The notes under the pieces: generated by a model | The model's database searches: none | Seen by the model: only the letters and a program-made list of their open reading frames with translations | Told to the model about the DNA's origin: nothing | Position numbers and translations under genes: made by a program | Shown here: positions 1-5,874 of the stretch, piece after piece | Layout: the number at the start of each line of letters is the position of its first letter | Numbering within the stretch: the first letter of the stretch is position 1 | NCBI GenBank assembly: GCA_003577005.1 | Contig: QEUW01000449.1 | Span: 1-7,667, forward strand | Length of the DNA stretch: 7,667 nt | Reading direction: 5' to 3' | Source of the DNA: Chloroflexota bacterium | GTDB lineage: Bacteria > Chloroflexota > Anaerolineae > Caldilineales > Caldilineaceae

Positions 1-1109
1 GGGAGCCGTGAGCGGCCTACGTCCCACAGCCGGCGCAGCGTGTGTAGGAGCCTGGTGGCCGGCGGGCGCCGGGCCGGGTCCCACCAACTCACCGCGGCCC
101 GCACACGCTCATCGTCATCGTGTTGAAGCCGCTCCAGCACCGCGTGGATGGCCGGTTCGCTGAGCAGCGCCATACCCGCCGTAGCCAGCGCTCGCCCCAT
201 GTACGCTCGCACTTCGGGGGGTTCGTTGAGTTCAGCCGTAATGCGCTTGCAGCAGGTGTAGAGCGACATGGGTCTGCCCAGTCGCCAGGATCTTAACCTG
301 CTCACTGGCTGCTTGATAGCCAGGTAATCCACATTGCACGCAGGCTGAAAGTCCCTGGCTCGCACCGGCGTCAGCAGCCCAGGTTCGACCAGGTAGCAAC
401 AATAGCCATATGCTTCCAGCGCCGCCAGAAGCGTGTTGGGCGTTTCACCAAACATCTCGAGCGTAAAGCCATTCGATTCGAACAGAATCGCCGGGGCATC
501 CGGGCGCGCCAACAGATCGGCCATACCGCGCACAGCGTGCATCTCTGAGCCCTCAATGTCTAGCTTGATAAAGTCGGCGCGTTCCCAGCCAATCTCAGCC
601 AAGAGTGCCGGGACAGTGTCGGCCCGCACCTGGATGGTGGGTGCAATCACAGAGGGATTGGCAACGACCCCATAGGGCCCCGCTGGCACAAACTCCAGAA
701 CACCCGCGTGATCGCTGATGGCAGCATGAACGGATTGGACTGTGTGAAAGTGGTTTTGCTCGAGGCTTGTCCGCAGCAATGCTAGATTGGTAGGGTTGGC
801 ATCCACTGCTGCCACTCGATAGCCCTGAGCGGCCGCATAGAGCGTAAACGTGCCAATATGGGCGCCCAGGTCCAGCACCTGGCTGCCTGGTGGCGCCAGC
901 ATGGCTAACAATCCATACCCCGGGGGAAAGAAGTGGCGTTGCTCGATGATGCTCTGCGTGATGGCGTCCTGGCTGAAGGCGTCAACAAAGAGGTCGAAGA
1001 CAACCGTTTCGGCAACAGCTAGCCGAAAACAGCGCACGGCCAACTCCTGACCGTGGACATGGATGCTCTGAGGTACATTCCCCTGACAGGGGCCAAGATT
1101 GATCTGCAT
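1..1109 (-). CDS. FkbM-family SAM-dependent methyltransferase (partial, 3' end outside window)
   Basis: An uninterrupted minus-strand frame gives 369 residues and continues past position 1. Seen: a Rossmann motif I, VLDLGAHIGTFTLYAA, at about residues 78-93; an acidic loop, DANP, at 103-106; and IKLDIEGSEMHAVRG at 181-195. The last is the hallmark of the FkbM fold (usually K-x-D-x-EGxE). FkbM proteins typically O-methylate sugars or secondary metabolites; the substrate cannot be read here. Residues 295-369 form an Arg/Leu-rich helical tail beyond the core catalytic domain, which I do not recognise. The ATG at 1109 is the only ATG upstream of the conserved region, and the frame opens at about 1196. 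It has no Shine-Dalgarno. A GTG at 1037 (residue 25) has AGGAG six bases upstream and is a serious alternative start. The gene is divergent from the MATE gene across a 514-bp gap. Confidence 0.88.
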   Translation of the reverse strand, partial: MQINLGPCQGNVPQSIHVHGQELAVRCFRLAVAETVVFDLFVDAFSQDAITQSIIEQRHFFPPGYGLLAMLAPPGSQVLDLGAHIGTFTLYAAAQGYRVAAVDANPTNLALLRTSLEQNHFHTVQSVHAAISDHAGVLEFVPAGPYGVVANPSVIAPTIQVRADTVPALLAEIGWERADFIKLDIEGSEMHAVRGMADLLARPDAPAILFESNGFTLEMFGETPNTLLAALEAYGYCCYLVEPGLLTPVRARDFQPACNVDYLAIKQPVSRLRSWRLGRPMSLYTCCKRITAELNEPPEVRAYMGRALATAGMALLSEPAIHAVLERLQHDDDERVRAAVSWWDPARRPPATRLLHTLRRLWDVGRSRL

Positions 1110-1240
1110 AGGAGGCGAGTACGCACCGGCAAAATTGGCAATGGGACAGTTTCGCTTGTTTGGGACGAAGCTCCATAGATGCCCTACTCTAGCCGATCAG
1201 GACGCTATAGCCAAATTTGGATGGTTCCCTGCGCTGGTGC

Positions 1241-1260
1241 TGTCGATAATTGTCGATAAT
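1241..1260. repeat. Perfect 10-bp tandem duplication, TGTCGATAAT x2
   Basis: Two head-to-tail copies of TGTCGATAAT, one helical turn apart, lie in the divergent intergenic region. The spacing would suit a regulator binding direct repeats, but replication slippage explains it equally well. No regulator can be named. Confidence 0.5.
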
Positions 1261-1287
1261 GAATGGCCGCAACAGCGCAGACTTATC

Positions 1288-1374
1288 CGGCAACGAATGA
1301 ACCGGCCAGGCTGAGGGTGCGATGCACGTGAAAAGTGCGTTGCACCCTCAGCCTGGTTGGGCAAATCGTTGCCG
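1288..1374 (+). repeat. Nested palindromic element, copy 1 of a dispersed hairpin repeat
   Basis: The outer arms are CGGCAACGA (1288-1296) and TCGTTGCCG (1366-1374), a perfect inverted pair. Inside them lie CCAGGCTGAGGGTGC (1306-1320) and its perfect complement (1342-1356). The stem continues inward through GATGCAC/GTGCGTT with two G-T wobble pairs, to a loop of GTGAAAA. The core 1316-1346 matches 6659-6689 on the minus strand at 30 of 31 positions. The wobbles form a continuous stem only in the plus-strand transcript, which gives the element a direction toward the MATE gene. It starts no T tract, so it is not a normal terminator. Confidence 0.8.
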
Positions 1375-1459
1375 AGTAAATGTCAACAGAGCCTAGTGCA
1401 AACGGAGCCATCCTTCGTTTTGTATTCCGTCGTTGACCTGCTATAGTGATGGCTTTGGC

Positions 1460-1494
1460 AGCGGTTCTGGCCCGGATTGGGGCCGCCGCTTTTT
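1460..1494 (+). terminator. Terminator-like hairpin in the MATE leader (possible attenuator)
   Basis: AGCGG (1460-1464) pairs with CCGCT (1486-1490), and GGCCC (1469-1473) with GGGCC (1480-1484), around a 6-nt loop. An asymmetric internal loop separates the two stems. The run TTTTTCTTT follows directly. It reads toward the MATE gene and lies about 130 bp upstream of its start, just after a possible -10 box (TATAGT, 1442-1447). It ends no visible plus-strand gene, so it is either an attenuator in the leader or the end of a very short transcript. Confidence 0.5.
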
Positions 1495-1623
1495 CTTTCA
1501 ACTAAGGGCGCGTTTGGGGATGTGGATGGACGAATTCATGCGAGCAGAAACGAACGCTGAGAGTGCGAATCAGGCCCGCTGCGAGGCGCCATCTCCAGTG
1601 TCTCTTCTCATTCGGTAGGGTTT

Positions 1624-3066
1624 ATGAGCGACGGAAATCTAAACGAGTCAACCCCACAGGTCGCGGTTGCCGTCACCCCGGCGGATCTAGAAGTTGCTAC
1701 ACCGGCGAACGACCGTAGCAGGTCACCCCAAGAGCGGGCAGCCTTGCGGCGCCGTGTCTTTGGCCTGGCCTGGCCGGTGATTGGTGAAAACTTTCTGGAG
1801 ACGTTGCTTGGCATCGTCGACACCTGGTTTGTCGCCTTTTTGGGCGCCGTGGCGCTGGCCGGGGTAGGTGCGGCCACACAGTTGATGTTTTTTGTCATCT
1901 CGGCGTTGAGCGCAGTGGCGGTGGGCAGCGCTGTGCTGGTTGCACAGGCGGTGGGCGCCCGTTCGTTCGAACAGGCCGGCAACCTGGCGAAACAGTCATT
2001 GGTCTGGGCAGTCTTTCTTTCGCTGCCGCTGGTGCTCACAGGTCTCATCGCTGCCGAACCGCTGATCGGCATGTTTGGCATGGAGCCGGCAGTGAATGAG
2101 ATCGGCGCCGCCTATCTGCGTGTCACCATGGGGACGGTCTTTGCGCTGGTGCTGCGCTTTATCGCCGCCGGTGTATTGCGCGGGGCCGGCGACTCGCGCA
2201 CGCCCATGTTGTTGACTTTGCTCTCCAACGCCATCAACATCGTGCTCGACTATGCCCTGATCTTTGGGCGGCTGGGGATGCCCGAACTGGGTGCGGTGGG
2301 CAGCGCCTGGGCCACCTTTATCGCCCGCAGCATCAGCCTGCTCTTGCTGCTCATTGTGTTGTGGCACGGGCGGAACGGTGTCAGCATCCGCGGCGCAACG
2401 GGATGGTGGCCGGCGTGGCCGGCGGCGCGGCGGATCTTGGGGTTGGGGGTGCCGGCGGCGGTGGAGCAGGTGCTCATCACCTCCTCCTTTCTTATGCAGA
2501 CCATTGTCGTCGCCCAACTGGGCACATTCGTGCTGGCGGCCCAGCGCGTCTCGATGAACGCCATGTCGCTCTCGTTTTTGCCCGGTTTTGGCTTTGCCAT
2601 GGCCGCCACTACCCTAGTCGGCCAGAGCATCGGCGCCCGGCGCCCAGATGAAGGGCAGGCGGCAGCCCGCATCGCTACCCTCTGGTCGATGATCTGGATG
2701 GGGACCCTTGGCGTCGTCTTTCTGCTCTTTGCCGAATCGATCGTCGGCTTTTTTAGCGACGACCCGCAGGTCATCGCCATCGGTGCAGGAGGGTTGCGCG
2801 TGGTGGCGCTTTCACAGCCGTTTTGGGCCATCGGCTTTGTCCAGGCGGGCGCGCTGCGTGGCGCCGGCGATACGCGCTTCCCGCTGTGGATCAACACGAC
2901 GAGTATGTGGACTGCGGTGGGGCTGGGCGCGCTCTTTGTCACGCTCTTTGGCGGCAACCTGGCGACCATCTGGAGCGCCTTTTTGCTGACATCCCCCGTG
3001 GCGGCTGCGCTGCTCTGGTGGCGCTTTCAGCGCACGATCGCGGGGCCGGTCAAGCCGGAGGTGTAA
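1624..3066 (+). CDS. MATE-family multidrug/toxin efflux transporter
   Basis: 480 residues, the usual MATE length. A hydrophilic N-terminal tail of about 43 residues precedes roughly 12 hydrophobic segments in two homologous halves. The repeated MATE signature is visible in both: VLRGAGDSRTPM (about 184-195) and ALRGAGDTRFPLW (about 410-422). So is the paired loop: VAQAVGAR (106-113) in the first half and LVGQSIGARRPDEG (331-344) in the second. MATE proteins are inner-membrane antiporters that expel organic cations and drugs using Na+ or H+ gradients; the substrate and coupling ion cannot be told here. The ATG at 1624 is used because no earlier start extends the family match. The upstream GGTAGGG is very close to the ATG, so it is a weak ribosome site. 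The final nine codons and stop lie within a 37-bp direct repeat copied downstream. Confidence 0.93.
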   Translation: MSDGNLNESTPQVAVAVTPADLEVATPANDRSRSPQERAALRRRVFGLAWPVIGENFLETLLGIVDTWFVAFLGAVALAGVGAATQLMFFVISALSAVAVGSAVLVAQAVGARSFEQAGNLAKQSLVWAVFLSLPLVLTGLIAAEPLIGMFGMEPAVNEIGAAYLRVTMGTVFALVLRFIAAGVLRGAGDSRTPMLLTLLSNAINIVLDYALIFGRLGMPELGAVGSAWATFIARSISLLLLLIVLWHGRNGVSIRGATGWWPAWPAARRILGLGVPAAVEQVLITSSFLMQTIVVAQLGTFVLAAQRVSMNAMSLSFLPGFGFAMAATTLVGQSIGARRPDEGQAAARIATLWSMIWMGTLGVVFLLFAESIVGFFSDDPQVIAIGAGGLRVVALSQPFWAIGFVQAGALRGAGDTRFPLWINTTSMWTAVGLGALFVTLFGGNLATIWSAFLLTSPVAAALLWWRFQRTIAGPVKPEV

Positions 3067-3145
3067 ACGCCACACGTGATCCAGGCGGTTGTCTCATCGA
3101 CAAAAAGCATCGCGGGGCCGGTCAAGCCGGAGGTGTAAACGCCAC
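3037..3145. repeat. 37-bp direct repeat spanning the MATE stop codon
   Basis: Positions 3037-3073 and 3109-3145 are identical. Each begins ATCGCGGGGCCGG, contains the MATE stop TAA, and ends AACGCCAC. They are separated by 35 bp of unrelated sequence, so the period is 72 bp. The second copy is non-coding. The arrangement suggests a local duplication or recombination scar at the 3' end of the transporter gene. Positions 3146-3237 carry no gene that I can support. Confidence 0.85.
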
Positions 3146-3246
3146 CCCGGCTGCCACCATACAGGAAGTGCTCGATCACTATGTCGAGGGGACGGCGATC
3201 AAGCCCATCCATGTAATATAATGGTCAATGGCTGATTGCTTTTTTA

Positions 3247-3379
3247 CGGGCTTCTCAAAAGTCGCTTACACAAAGACCTCCGGGAGGTGACCGGAGTGAA
3301 CTTGCCAGACCGAAAACCTCACCGGTCACCTCCCGGAGGTCTGGCCGCAGCGCAACTTTTTGATTTTTGAGAAGCCTTG
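3247..3379. mobile_element. MITE-like nested inverted-repeat element, no coding capacity
   Basis: Perfect 12-bp terminal inverted repeats GGCTTCTCAAAA (3249-3260) and TTTTGAGAAGCC (3365-3376) enclose a perfect 20-bp inverted repeat (3275-3294 with 3322-3341) beginning GACCTCCGGGAGGT. That motif is itself nearly palindromic. A further pair, GCCAGACC (3304-3311) and GGTCTGGC (3338-3345), offers an alternative fold. A 9-bp direct repeat GCTTTTTTA (3238-3246 and 3380-3388) flanks the element and may be a target-site duplication, though it is T-rich and sits 2-3 bp outside the terminal repeats. No transposase is present. It could also be a structural intergenic repeat not moved by a transposase. 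It sits just upstream of the promoter at 3393. Confidence 0.6.
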
Positions 3380-3392
3380 GCTTTTTTATTGA

Positions 3393-3421
3393 TTGACAGC
3401 CACCGGTCCCCTTGCTATACT
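3393..3421 (+). promoter_or_regulatory. Sigma70-type promoter for the membrane protein/STAND operon
   Basis: TTGACA (3393-3398) is a perfect -35 box. It is followed after exactly 17 bp by TATACT (3416-3421), five of six matches to the -10 consensus. The predicted start near 3428 leaves a leader of about 37 nt before the ATG at 3465, with AAGGA at 3453-3457. It begins immediately after the right flank of the MITE-like element. Confidence 0.8.
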
Positions 3422-3464
3422 GGGTTCATCGATCCCAATTCCAGTAACCGGCAAGGATTCCCCC

Positions 3465-3764
3465 ATGGAGACCATCAACTGGACACCGATCATCATCGTG
3501 GCGCTGCTGGTCGTGGTTGCCATTGTCTTTGCGCTGCGCTACCGGGGTGGCGGCAAGGCGACGTTGCGCGGCCCCTTTGGCACGAGCGTCGAGGCCGAGG
3601 GCCGCAACCCCGCGCCACCCAGACCGGGGAGCGCCACGGTGGAAGACGCCCAGTCCGGCGGCAACGTGCGCGCCACTGCCACCACCGGCGGTGACGCCGC
3701 GGTGCGGCGGGCAAAGGCCAAAGGCGACATCGAGGCCAGCACGGACGACGCCCCAAAAGCGTGA
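3465..3764 (+). CDS. Small single-span membrane protein, partner of the STAND NTPase
   Basis: 99 residues. The ATG at 3465 has AAGGA seven bases upstream and follows the promoter, so an extension back to a TTG inside the -35 box is rejected. Residues 7-24 (TPIIIVALLVVVAIVFAL) form one membrane helix with a short N-terminus. Then come positively charged RYRGGGK and a GPFGTSVEAEG segment (36-46). The Gly/Ala-rich tail contains GGNVRATATTGG (65-76) and AKGDIEAS (85-92), which look like short beta repeats. No enzyme motif is present. The stop TGA (3762-3764) overlaps the GTG start of the NB-ARC gene by four bases, so the genes are very probably co-translated. Its role is unknown; a membrane anchor or effector for the STAND protein is an inference. 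Confidence 0.75.
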   Translation: METINWTPIIIVALLVVVAIVFALRYRGGGKATLRGPFGTSVEAEGRNPAPPRPGSATVEDAQSGGNVRATATTGGDAAVRRAKAKGDIEASTDDAPKA

Positions 3765-3824
3765 CCCCCGGCGCCGCGCCCGCCCCGGCCGGTTCCGCCA
3801 TCGTTGCCGGCGCACGGGCCGGGG
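3752..3824 (+). promoter_or_regulatory. Candidate -1 ribosomal frameshift site (C CCA AAA) with downstream stem
   Basis: The codons before the stop of the membrane-protein gene are GCC CCA AAA GCG TGA. This places the heptamer CCCAAAA (3752-3758) exactly in X XXY YYZ register. Slipping back one base would read AGC GTG ACC and enter the STAND frame with no stop. About 24 nt downstream, CCCCGGCC (3783-3790) can pair with GGCCGGGG (3817-3824), a possible stimulatory structure. In a GC-rich gene a chance run is possible, and GTGA coupling is the simpler reading. Confidence 0.35.
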
Positions 3825-5485
3825 GGAACATCTTCGCCATCACCGGCAGCGAGGTACACTTTGGGGGTGGCGAGCGGCTGCCGCTCTATGCCAATGTGCC
3901 GCCGCTGCCCCCGCACCTGGTGGGCCGCGACGATCTGCTCGCCGAACTGGCCGGGCGTCTGTGCCAGGGCCACAGCCCGGCGCTCTCGACCGCCGGCAAG
4001 CCGGGCGTGGGCAAGACGACGATGGCCGTGGCCCTGGCCCACCACCCCGCGGTGCTCGCCCACTTTGCCGACGGCGTGCTCTGGGCCGGGCTTGGCCCCA
4101 CTGCCGACGTGGCGCGCATCCAGGCGGAGTGGGCCGCCGCGCTGGGTATCGACCTGGCCGGCCAGCCGGAGGTGGCGCAGCGCACCCAGGCGATCCAAAA
4201 CGCCATCGGCCAGCGGCGGCTGTTGATCGTGCTCGACGACGCCTGGCGCCTGGAGGCCGCCCAACAGTTGCGCTGCGCCGGCCCCCATGTGGTCCACTTG
4301 CTCACCACACGCGATGAAGAGCTGGCCCGCCGCTTTGCCGGTGTGGGCCAGACGCTCCACCTGGCCGAACTGGAGCCGGACCCCAGCATGGCCCTGTTGC
4401 GGCACCTGGCGCCCGAAGCGTGCGCCGCCGGCCCGGCCCAGGCGCAGGCATTGGCCGCGGCCGTGGGCGGGCTGCCGCTGGCGCTCGAACTGGTGGGTGG
4501 CTTTCTGGCCGCACCCGAACGCAGCTATTTCGCCGACCTCAGCCAGCAGGCCTTTGACGAACTGGCCGACCCGCAGCGCCGGCTAGCCCTGGCGCAACGC
4601 CGGTTGGGCGCCACGGGCAGCGCCGAACAGACCCTGCACGCCGCCATCGCCCTCAGCCTGGAACCGCTGCCCGCGGCCACCGTGGCCGCCTTCCATGCCC
4701 TGGGCGCCTTTGCCGCCCGGCCCGCCACCTTTGACCGCCCCGCCGCCGAGGCCGTAAGCGGGGCCGATGGCCGCGCGCTGGCGCTCTTGATCAGCCGCAA
4801 TCTGGTCGAGTGGGGGGTGCGGAGTAGGGGGGATGGGGAGGTAGGGAGTGGGGGGGATGGGGAGGAGCTGGCGTTGCACCAGGTGGTGGCGGACGTGGCG
4901 CGCACGCAGACGCCGCCGGAGGCCCTCGCCCGCCACCGCGACTACTACCTGGCGCTGGTCAACGAGGATCGCGGCGACTGGCGGCGGATCGAGCCGGTCT
5001 ACCCGCAGCTTGTGTACGCCTGGGAGCGACAGGCAAATTTGACCCCCGGCGATGAGATCCTGGTCACGCTGGCCGATACACTCAACCGCTACCAACGGCT
5101 GCGCGGGCTGCGCCAGGATGAGTTGCAGTGGCTGGAACAGGCGCTGCGGGTGGTCCAGCGCCGGCAGAACGAGCGCGAAACCGCCCGTCTCCTCAACAAC
5201 ATCGGTCTGGTCTATTCCGACCTGGGGGACAAGCAGCAGGCGCTGGCCTACTACGAGCAAGCCCTCCCCCTGCGCCGCCAGGTGGGGGATCGCTGGGGGG
5301 AGAGCGTCACGCGCTACAATATGGCGATGGTTTACCGAGATTTGGGCGACCTGGCCGCGGCGGTGGCCGAACTGGAACAGGTGGTGGCCATCGACGAAGC
5401 CACCGGCCACCCCGACCTGGAGAGCGACCGCGCCATGCTGCGCCGGCTGCAGGAGCTGCACCAGAACGAGCCCCGGCGTGCGTGA
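3761..5485 (+). CDS. NB-ARC (AP-ATPase) STAND NTPase with C-terminal TPRs
   Basis: 574 residues from GTG 3761; no in-frame ATG precedes the ATPase. Seen: LVGRDDLLAELA (53-64), the usual NB-ARC entry; Walker A GKPGVGKTT (79-87); Walker B RRLLIVLDDAW (152-162); sensor-type LLTTRD (180-185); GLPLALELV (237-245). A winged-helix-like region ends in LALHQVVADVAR (370-381). At least two tetratricopeptide repeats follow, at about 474-507 (LLNNIGLVYSDLGD...) and 514-547 (YNMAMVYRDLGD...). STAND proteins are ATP-dependent switches: the repeat domain senses a ligand, the NTPase oligomerises and an N-terminal effector fires. Here the first 50 residues hold no TIR, protease, nuclease or kinase, only a Gly-rich GGNIFAITGSEVHFGG. 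The effector may therefore come from the overlapping upstream membrane protein. A G-rich in-frame duplication interrupts the winged-helix part. A defence or signalling role is inferred, not shown. Confidence 0.9.
   Translation: MTPGAAPAPAGSAIVAGARAGGNIFAITGSEVHFGGGERLPLYANVPPLPPHLVGRDDLLAELAGRLCQGHSPALSTAGKPGVGKTTMAVALAHHPAVLAHFADGVLWAGLGPTADVARIQAEWAAALGIDLAGQPEVAQRTQAIQNAIGQRRLLIVLDDAWRLEAAQQLRCAGPHVVHLLTTRDEELARRFAGVGQTLHLAELEPDPSMALLRHLAPEACAAGPAQAQALAAAVGGLPLALELVGGFLAAPERSYFADLSQQAFDELADPQRRLALAQRRLGATGSAEQTLHAAIALSLEPLPAATVAAFHALGAFAARPATFDRPAAEAVSGADGRALALLISRNLVEWGVRSRGDGEVGSGGDGEELALHQVVADVARTQTPPEALARHRDYYLALVNEDRGDWRRIEPVYPQLVYAWERQANLTPGDEILVTLADTLNRYQRLRGLRQDELQWLEQALRVVQRRQNERETARLLNNIGLVYSDLGDKQQALAYYEQALPLRRQVGDRWGESVTRYNMAMVYRDLGDLAAAVAELEQVVAIDEATGHPDLESDRAMLRRLQELHQNEPRRA
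4823..4865 (+). repeat. In-frame G-rich tandem duplication inside the NB-ARC gene
   Basis: A 19-bp unit (4823-4841) recurs at 4847-4865 with one mismatch, a period of 24 bp. It encodes SRGDGEVG then SGGDGEEL, a charged Gly-rich loop between LISRNLVEWG and the conserved LHQVVADVAR. The stretch 4812-4866 is almost pure purine, with six runs of three or more G, unlike the surrounding codon use. It looks like an intergenic-type G-rich repeat that has settled in a tolerant loop. Confidence 0.75.
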
Positions 5486-5606
5486 GGCGTACGCAAGTTA
5501 TTCTCCTTTCTGCCACCTTTTTCCGGACGCTCAGCGCTTTCGAGAAGGTCTAGCAATCCACAGATTTGGTCTTCGCCGATATTGAGTGGTTCGTAAATTC
5601 AATCCT

Positions 5607-5634
5607 ATGGCTCGATGAGCCATCGTGGTATAAT
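5607..5634 (+). promoter_or_regulatory. Toxin-antitoxin promoter with operator-like palindrome
   Basis: TATAAT (5629-5634) is a perfect -10 box. The perfect palindrome ATGGCTC-GAT-GAGCCAT (5607-5623) covers the -35 region, where no good -35 hexamer is seen. Antitoxins and toxin-antitoxin complexes of VapBC type commonly autorepress by binding such palindromes. The leader is about 27 nt, with AGAGGAG (5654-5660) before the ATG. Apart from this, the stretch 5486-5606 after the STAND gene shows nothing I can name. Confidence 0.6.
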
Positions 5635-5667
5635 GAAGTGCATCCGATATGTAAGAGGAGATGAACA

Positions 5668-5874
5668 ATGCCCGTATCTACACTAACGCTCGATGAGCTA
5701 AAAGAGACCTCGCTGGAGGAAATCATTTATCGGGTGTTGCGCGAGCAACTATTGTTAAAGATTCGGCTGGCCGATGGTCAGACCGTCCACATTCAACCTG
5801 AACCAAAACTGACGCCACTGCCCGTCCTTGAAGGCTTCGTCCCTGATGGTTGGAAGGACGCCATCTATGCCTGA
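5668..5874 (+). CDS. VapB-like antitoxin of a PIN-toxin pair
   Basis: 68 residues from ATG 5668, preceded by a strong AGAGGAG at seven-base spacing. The N-terminal half (LTLDELKETSLEEIIYRVL) is helical and the middle (LLLKIRLADGQTVHIQPEP) is beta-like. The acidic, aromatic tail LEGFVPDGWKDAIYA is the kind of extended segment that wraps a PIN toxin. No RHH or AbrB motif is clear, so the assignment rests mainly on size and position directly before a PIN-domain gene. It probably neutralises that nuclease and may bind the palindrome upstream. An alternative is an uncharacterised small protein of the same operon. Confidence 0.68.
   Translation: MPVSTLTLDELKETSLEEIIYRVLREQLLLKIRLADGQTVHIQPEPKLTPLPVLEGFVPDGWKDAIYA

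Larger units (their letters stand above)
1110..1623. other. Gene-free divergent region between the methyltransferase and MATE genes
   Basis: No convincing coding frame is seen here; short frames have no recognisable domain or good ribosome binding site. The region holds a perfect tandem repeat of TGTCGATAAT (1241-1260), a large nested palindrome (1288-1374) and a terminator-like hairpin with a T tract (1460-1494). Promoters for both flanking genes should lie here, but only a weak plus-strand -10 candidate (TATAGT, 1442-1447) is visible. No good -35 box sits at the right distance. Confidence 0.6.

Noticed and set aside
1241..1260. Replication-origin DnaA boxes
   Set aside because: The two TTATCGACA sites each have a mismatch at an important position, and no dnaA/dnaN genes or AT-rich unwinding region are nearby.
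1433..1618. 61-codon plus-strand frame just before the MATE gene
   Set aside because: It runs through the terminator-like hairpin, has no ribosome site and no recognisable content.
2250..2969. 239-codon minus-strand frame inside the MATE gene
   Set aside because: It is a shadow of the transporter; no motif or ribosome site, and the plus frame has full-length MATE signatures.
3027..3212. Minus-strand 61-codon frame with an internal repeat (VYTSGLTGPA twice)
   Set aside because: The apparent protein repeat is only the translation of the 37-bp direct repeat; half of the frame is antisense to the MATE C-terminus.
3146..3222. Open stretch ending IKPIHVI followed by TAA, perhaps the tail of a lost gene
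   Set aside because: Too short to identify; no start, no family that I can name. Mentioned only as possible debris beside the duplication.
3191..3222. TATAAT at 3217-3222 as a promoter
   Set aside because: No -35-like hexamer at 16-18 bp spacing; the strong promoter at 3393 better explains expression of the following genes.
3393..3464. TTG start at 3393 extending the membrane protein by 24 residues
   Set aside because: This TTG is the -35 box of a near-consensus promoter, and the ATG at 3465 has a well-placed AAGGA.
3539..4405. 288-codon minus-strand frame across the membrane protein and NB-ARC genes
   Set aside because: It is antisense to Walker A/B-bearing sequence and low-complexity in composition.
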